Origin: Flammeovirgaceae bacterium UBA4465
GTDB lineage: Bacteria; Bacteroidota; Bacteroidia; Cytophagales; Cyclobacteriaceae
Length of the DNA: 64,000 nucleotides
Direction: 5' to 3'
NCBI GenBank assembly: GCA_905182375.1
Contig: CAJJBF010000010.1
Span: forward strand, 1 to 64,000
Of this stretch, positions 57,431 through 64,000 are shown one piece after another. Under the pieces are notes generated by a model that was not told the origin of the DNA, made no database searches, and saw nothing but the letters and a program-made list of their open reading frames with translations. Within the stretch, counting starts at the first letter, position 1; each line of letters begins with the position of its first letter. The translations under genes were made by a program, and so were the position numbers.

Positions 57431-60400
57431 TTTTCGATGATGAGCGTATCTGTTTTTATGGCCTCGCAACCCACCTCGTTGGTGATTTTTAAAGTAATAG
57501 GATAAACTCCAGGAGCCCTGTAGATGAACTCAGTATTTTGACCTTCAACAGCCGCTCCATTGCCGAGCTCCCAAAACCAAGAAGTAATGTTTCTCGCCGA
57601 TGAAGAGTCATTAAATGAAATGGGCCAGTCAATGTAAGGGTTGGTATAGCTTAAGTCGAAGTCTGCGATGAGTTCATATTCGGTAAATAATGTAATTACG
57701 GTGTCGGTACTACAATTATTATTATCAGTAACGGTAACAATATGTGCTCCATCAGCCAATTCATTAAAGTAAGGGGTATTACCAAAAGTAACGCTATCAA
57801 TATTGTATTGATATGGAACGGTTCCTCCAAGGGCTTCCGTCAAAATAGACCCTGTATAGGCGCCTGTACAGAGCGTATTTTCAACAGATAAAACATTGAG
57901 TAAAAGGGGATCAGGAGTAAGGATTTCTAATATACCTGAGCTTTTCACACAGGAGAGGGAGTCGGTGACAATTAATTCATAATTGTCCGCGATAAGTGAA
58001 TCTATGTCTTGCGTAGTCGCATAATCGACTCCATCTTTAAGCCATTGATATCTGTAATTAGGGGTCCCTCCCGTTATCTCGATAGCGATCCCTGCATCTA
58101 TTGCAGAATTACATGAGTTGTCTGTGACTACGGAGCTGATTGAGATTGAATCTGGGCCATTGAGACTCACAGGAAAGTTTTTAGTACACCCGCCATCATC
58201 GGTGACTTTGACTAAATAATTACCTGCTAAGATGTTACTCAGAACACTATCATTATTGCCTATTTTATTTATTGGGTTTTGCCAATCATAGTCAAAGTCT
58301 CCCCAACCTCCCGAAGCAGTAACTGTGAGGGATCCTGTGGAATCTCCAAAACAAGAGGGTGAGGCAGGGTCAAAAAGAGCATTAATAGGAGGAGGATTTA
58401 CCAAAGTAAAAGAATCACTTTTGCTACAACCAAAATTGTCTGTTGCCGTAAAAACATAAGTAGCTGATGAAAGGTTGGATAGGTCTCGAACATCTTCCGC
58501 CAACAACACCCCGTTTTTATTCCAGAAGTAAGTAAAGTCAGTAGAGGTTCCCAAGACTTCTAAGGAAATGAATATTTGACCATTACTTCCATTAAGACAA
58601 GAGATTTCATCAATGTCTCCATTGATGTTAAATGGGTTATTTGGTTCTGTAATTTCAAAAGATAAAGTGTCTGAAATACAATCGAAAGCGTCTGTGACCG
58701 CAACATCATAGACGCCGATAGCAAGATCTTCAATATCTTTGGAAGTACTGAAGGTCGAATCTGCCTGAGACCATGCGTACGAATAAGGAGACTGACCATT
58801 CACGACATTAAAGTCAATACTTCCAGTACCAAGCCCTTGGCAAAGAATGTGCTCGACAATCGTATTTTCCGTATCAACGGCCATATTTGCGGGGTTTTCT
58901 ACTATAAATACACTGTCCTTCTCACATCCTCTTGCATCTCTAACCAGAATATTATAATTCCCACTTACTAGTGAATCTACAAAGAGAACATCGTTAGCCA
59001 CGTAAGATCCTGCCAAAGACCATTCTGAGCTAGGGTATGCATCTGCTCCTCCTGTAGGGTTAAGGGTAATGGAAGCAGTATTTGAATTATAACACAATAA
59101 AGGATCAATTACAGGATTAAGAATGATGTCATTGGGTTGACTCAGACCAACTGAGTCTGTTTTGGTACAACCAAAGACGTCCGTTAATACAACCGTATAA
59201 TTGTTCACCTCTAATCCGGAGATAGTTTCACGGACACTATTAAATAGACTCCCTTCTTTATACCAACGAATTGAGTAATCATCGGGATGGGATCCGGTAT
59301 TAATGATATCCAGCTCCACAATTCCATCTTTAGATTTATAGCAGGTCAAATCGGTAGTTGTAAAACCAATATCAAATGTCGTAGTTGGCCCCCCAACGGT
59401 AATGGGTTCCACCAGTGGGGTACAACCTGCAAAATCCGTTACGGTCAATATATAATTGTCACTCAACAAATTCGAGAGGGAGTCTGTATTTCCAAAACTA
59501 CTCCCACCTAGTGACCAATTATAGTCATAGGGAGCTGTCCCGCCCGAGGCCTGCACACTTATCGCTCCTAGGTTACCTCCAAGGCATATGTTCTCTTCTT
59601 TAGTGTAAGAAAGAGAGAGGGGTTCTGGCATGGTAACTTCAAAACTTTTCTCTGCCACACAACCTTGCTCATCGGTCACTTTCACTTTATAAAGGCCACT
59701 GGCTAAAGTGGGCAAAGCAGTATCGGTCCAAGCACTGTCAGCAGGATCGAAAATTACTTCATTTTTGAACCATTCATAGCTATAATTTGCAGTATTTCCG
59801 CCTGATACATTCAGGCCAATGGCTGCATCGTTAATTTGAGAACAGCTGTTATTGAGATTAGTCGCAGCGGTAGAAGTAAGGTCTATTGTTGGATAACCTA
59901 GTATAGTATAGGTTTGGTTTTTAATACAACCGTAAAAATCAGTAATTTGAAAAGTGTATAATCCAGGATTTAGGTCGTAAATATGTTTTTCCCCAGCTAA
60001 TTGGAGTGGGTCTGTATCGCTTGCTCCGGCATACCAGGCATAGTCAAATTCGGTAGGATGTCCACTGTCCACGGTCATTTGAACCTCTATATAACCATCA
60101 GTAGCTCCATTACAAGAGATGTTAGATTGTATGGTTTCGCTAGGTAAAGCAGTGACGCTCTTAGAAATCGTAGTGCTCGCATTAATATCGTAAGTAGTCG
60201 TAGGTGAGGTGATAGTATAGTCAAAGTTATTAGAAACACATCCACGGCTATCGGTAACAACCAATCGATAGTCATCTCCAGTTGGATTATCTCCAGTAAG
60301 GTCAGAGAGACTATCTGTAGTGCCTATGGCAAGGGCGGCGCCCAACGGATTTTTCGTCCATTGATATGAATAACCGGAACCTTCTGTCCCCCCGGATACG

Positions 60401-63400
60401 ACAACACTAATTTGACCATTATCCCCATTTTGACAAGTAGGATTAACCAAGTTAGCCTCAACAGCGAATTCACTGGGCTCGATTACATTAAAAATTGCTT
60501 GAACTGAGCAAGAGGCCTTACTCGGAGAGCCAACAACGGGAGCATCTTGGGCAATTACCCTATATTCACCTGCAGTTAATCCCGTAAGCGTGGTGGGATC
60601 AACTAATGTTGGAGCTCCAGATGCTAAGGGAGTGTGAATAATTTCACCGTTCTTATACCAAACATAAGTATAACTACCATTTCCTCCCGACATACCAATG
60701 TTAATCGCGCCATCAGAGTCCCCATGGCAGGTTGTATTTGTAGTAATGGCAGTACTAAAAGTCATTTCTACCTCTTCACTGACCGTGGCGGTTGAAGTTT
60801 TAACACACCCATAGTCATCTGTCACCTCCATCGTATAAGGACCAGGAGCTAACTCGTATATGCGTCTTTCTCCCGTGGCTATCGGTGTGCCGGTAGCGGT
60901 GGCACCACTGTACCAAGAATATCCATAAGAGGCTGGGTGACCAACCTCTGCTGTAATATTTGTTATCAATACACCATCATTATCTCCCTGACAAGTAACG
61001 TCGATAATATCTATTCCAATGCTATAAGCCGTGGAAGGGGAAACAACAGCGAAAGATTTGGATGATTTACATCCAGAGGCCTGCTCAGTAATAGTGATGT
61101 TATAAGTTCCATCTCCAAGGTCACTCAAATCCTCAGAGGATTCAGAAAATCCAGCTACAGGCGTGCCATTTACGGCCTTAGTCCAAGCATAGGTGAATGA
61201 GGAACCACCCCCGGCTGTAATGTCTAAGGCACCATCAACACCATTTTTACATTTAGGGGGGGTGACAACTCCTGTCAAGGATAAAATTGCCGCCACGTTA
61301 ACAACAAATTTTTTAGTGACAGAGCAATCAAAATTAGCATCTTTTACTATCACCGTAAATTCTCCAGATATTTCAATGGGATATCCACTTCCATTGTTCA
61401 AAACATTTGTGGTTTGCCCTACAATCAACTCAGCTCCTTTGTACCATTCATAAATATAACTATTTGATCCTCCTGTTACCGCCAGCACGATCCCCCCAAA
61501 GCTTGACGCAGCAGCAGGAGCATTGTCATAGCTAGTCACAAAATTAGAAGTACTCCCACTAAGATCAAAAGCAGTTGCGATGGGCCAGGCACCATTCAAG
61601 CCATTAATTGCTTCGGTAACTGAAGAAATACTCGAGTTATTTCCCCCAACAGTGCCTTGGTTGAATTGGTAGTAGGCTGCTAGTCCTACTTCATTTCCCG
61701 CCAAAGGAGTCTCCTTTGTGTAATTGATTTGTGCCTCTGTCCTTGCTATATTCCAGATGCGTAACTCATCTATAGAACCATTAAAAAAGTTACTGTAATC
61801 ACTATCTGCAGAACCCGCCCCGTCATGCTGAGCCCCTATAGTAAGTTGTTGGGCATTACTTGCCAGACCTCCTGTTATGGCGGTTTGGTTGATAGCGACG
61901 CCATCAACATAGATCTTCATTCCTGTAGCTGCTTGATAAGTGGCCGCTATATGGTGCCATCCGTTTTCTATTGCTATTCCAGTTGCAGAGACGGTAGTTG
62001 CAGCACCCCCATTTTTTATTTCAAAGTCAATACTCGACCAACCGTTACTCGTTGAAAGAACAAAACCATTGGAGGTGTTTCCCGTTTTACTAACGATGGT
62101 TTGCTGCCCTCCCCCAACGGTATTAGCATAAATCCAAGCTTCAATAGTAAGCGCATTGGTCATGTCCAGTGAATTGTCGTCGGCTACAACAATTCTATTT
62201 TTATCGGTAGGATCAAAATTCAACGCATTCCCAAAACTTTCCCCGGGATCGGTTTGGCAGGCCACATCAGTAACTGTTTCGGCAATTTCAAGCAAGGCAG
62301 GCTCGGTAATGACAAATGTTCGTTCCTTGAGACAACCATATAAATCTGTTATGGAAAATTTGTAAGAACCTTGAGGAAGGAATTCAACAGATTCCAATCC
62401 CGTATATTGTGAAAGCAAATTGTAATTTAAAGCACTGTCGAGGTTGTACCATTTTATTGAATCTGCGGGCCTGGGATGATTAGGATCTGTGTCGATGGTA
62501 TACACCACCTTTGCAGTACCGTCATTGGCACCAAAACAGGAAACACTTTCAGTAGTTATTGAGGCAATATTAAATCCAGTAGTCGGACCTAAAATATCAA
62601 ACTCATGTGCTGAAGAGGAGCACCCATAACCATCTTCGACACGGACCGAATAGTTTCCCGGAGAGAGACCTGCCACTTGAAACGTTGTTCCATCTGTTCG
62701 GTTAGGACTACTTTGATCATAGATGATGGTTGTTGAGCTATTTGAGAGATTGGTCAAATAAAAATCATAGTGGTTTTCCTCACGATATCGTGACTGTAGT
62801 GCCCCTCCCACCACTACATCATAATATCCCGCATCAATAATTCTTCCTCCGGTAATGGTATCATAAGCCGTCGCATCGTCCGTGAAGCCAAAAGAAATGT
62901 TAAAGGCAAGGGTTTTCCCTGATCCACAACCAGCAATTAAATTACTCGCAGCAGGGAGGTCATTCATTTGGCTCAAAAGTAGCGCTATCTGCACGGAATG
63001 TTATTGTATTTTTTCCACATGAGACCCGTAAAATAGTACGCGTATTTATGGCATTGCATACGGAATAAGAATCCCCAATTCCATCAGCATTCGTATCATT
63101 AGCGTTTCCATAACTCGCAAAATTTACCCGAGTCCAGGTAGCTCCAGCTGGGGCCGTTAAGGTGACCATTTTCCCACTATCTACCTCATGATAAACTTTG
63201 TAATCCGCAGTAATTTGAGCAGCAGGGCTTAAGCGATAGTTGCAGTCCTACAGTTGCACTAGTATCTGAGGGAGTGGCTCCATAAAGAATGGAGGGAGTG
63301 CCTCCGTCCAATTGTAACGCAACTAAGATCATATTGTGACCCTCTTAAATCTCTTGTAGTTGTGATGTAATCTATGGCCGTGACTCCAGCTGCAAGCAGA

Positions 63401-64000
63401 GGGCGTTCTGCTCTTGTGGCCCAAAGAATTTCATCTGGGGCATTCACCTGATATCCTAACGTTTTTCTACAACCAAGACCATTGTCTACAGTAGCAAAAT
63501 ATTTTCCAGGGCCAAGATTACTAATTTTTCCATTAGGTATCCCTAGTTGATCTCAGCGGTAATATCTTCTGGTCGGCAGGAGTTCCCATCTTTATCTCGA
63601 TAAAATAAATTGGTCCCGATCTCAGCATCTGTTACCGACACACCAAAATAGAGTAGCGTCCCATTTTGTATGCTTTGAGGAGAAGATAAAACAAGATTAT
63701 TTGCATCCGTAATGGAAGTTACCGTGACCAGCTCAGAGATACCATCTCCATAGACAGCATCTCCAACCCTTATGGTACCATCATTGTTATCTCTGAATTG
63801 GAGCGTTGTAGAGTTGCTTGTAGTTTCATTGGCATAGGCAGAAGACCCTTCTATCCAACGAATGACATTAAAATTAGGTTGTTCTTCTGTGTCATCAAGA
63901 TAAAAATTTAAATCCAAACTTAGCATCTTGATCTCCGATACATTGTAGGTAAATCCCTCCGATATCTCCCCAACCAGCCAAGAACGTGCATATTATTATC
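57154..64000 (-). CDS. Giant secreted SprB-repeat protein (T9SS), N-terminus outside window, several frameshifts
   Basis: The open frame from 62994 to 57154 gives 1946 residues. Protein-like sequence continues upstream to the window edge in changing frames (63169-62960, 63447-63259, 63926-63543), so at least 2.2 thousand residues are present. From N to C: a lectin-like or Ig-like region (APAGATWTRVNFASYG), SprB repeats, a LamG domain, more SprB repeats, a PKD domain (SFNDSSSARNITSWFWELGNG) and a C-terminal gliding-motility domain (KLMMPSAFTPNNDALNDVF). It should be secreted by the type IX system and act at the surface in adhesion or gliding. Frame changes occur near 62980, 63230, 63330 and 63550. 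Confidence 0.88.
57640..62545 (-). repeat. SprB repeat array: five A-B-C triads plus one unit
   Basis: Sixteen SprB-type units, each starting near a cysteine (CxGxxDGxI…) and containing a GG-x-YxYxW core and a VTD-x-GC end. They cycle with period three. Type A units (beginning near 62537, 61000, 60110, 59340, 58595) share HPxxxxYxW and DxYGCxK. The unit before each A ends in a PTTxFxI-like phrase. Triads span roughly 725-890 bases, apart from the first, which holds LamG. A sixteenth unit begins near 57870. At DNA level the units are diverged. Confidence 0.75.
61540..62225 (-). other. LamG/concanavalin-like domain inserted in a SprB unit
   Basis: The segment reads NALNFDPTDKNRIVVADDNSL, LTIEAWIYANT, GWHHIAATYQAATGMKIYVD and NGSIDELRIWNIARTEAQI, the classic LamG jelly roll that binds sugars or calcium. 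It lies between the first part of SprB unit 2 (DVACQTDPGESFG) and its continuation (SSFGGIVLAVTGGSNSYIYEW). Confidence 0.8.

Noticed and set aside
57640-62545. CRISPR array or DNA-level tandem repeat
   Set aside because: The periodicity exists only in the protein; the DNA units are long and diverged.

Overview
The window looks like chromosomal DNA of a member of the Bacteroidota, most likely in or near the Cytophagales. The evidence is a type IX secretion 'gliding motility' C-terminal domain and SprB repeats, a DUF5723-like outer-membrane protein, short lipoboxes ending in S-C, TAnnTTTG-type promoter boxes, little use of Shine-Dalgarno sites, and Bacteroidota-style versions of glmM, trmH, lgt, tatC and the SNF2 helicase. 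Most of it is housekeeping chromosome. I see no insertion sequence, prophage, integrase or CRISPR array.

Layout. 1-211: tRNA-Leu(UAA, cut by the window edge) and tRNA-Gly(GCC). 316-4472: a frameshifted lipoprotein, mutS (frameshifted near its N-terminus) and a SpoU/TrmH-type RNA methyltransferase. 4562-8803: an iron island, all on the minus strand, running from a LuxR-type regulator through feoA, feoB, a FeoB-associated Cys-rich membrane peptide (47 aa), a second Cys-rich peptide (50 aa), an unknown 115-aa protein and ferritin. 8961-13745: fumC, a SPOR-domain protein, map and a ClC antiporter with CBS domains (one frameshift). 13746-14397: AT-rich, with only a STAS-domain relic. 14398-19639: mazG, an NqrM-like small protein, glmM, a cysteine desulfurase and a frameshifted M20 peptidase. 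19697-28058: hemH, a VTT membrane protein, an unknown protein, recJ, lptB, a GH3-family protein, rluD and an ACC-deaminase-like PLP enzyme. 28064-30987: a lipoprotein and outer-membrane protein pair. 30992-46731: radA, pheA, glyA, tatC, rpiB, a polytopic membrane protein, rbfA, a LolC/E-type permease, a SNF2 helicase, a nitroreductase, polA and a serine/threonine dehydratase. 46871-51723: a lipid kinase, lgt (frameshifted), a thioesterase, an MBL hydrolase, an S66 LD-carboxypeptidase and a methyltransferase (frameshifted in a T7 run). 51818-53196: a decayed CASTOR/POLLUX-type channel and two tiny membrane proteins. 53225-57051: a class V aminotransferase, a beta-helix lipoprotein and prfA. 57154-64000: the C-terminal 2.2 thousand or so residues of a giant secreted SprB-repeat protein whose N-terminus lies beyond the right edge.

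Three things stand out. First, the giant protein has a three-unit higher-order repeat (five A-B-C triads plus one unit), with a LamG domain inserted inside one SprB unit. Second, the iron island contains two overlapping or abutting Cys-rich micro-genes that ordinary gene callers tend to miss. Third, at least ten single-base frameshifts fall in otherwise well-preserved genes, including mutS and lgt. Nearly all are one extra base, so assembly error should be excluded before any is called a pseudogene. The CASTOR/POLLUX relic is different: it has stop codons, frame changes and a large internal deletion, so its decay looks genuine.
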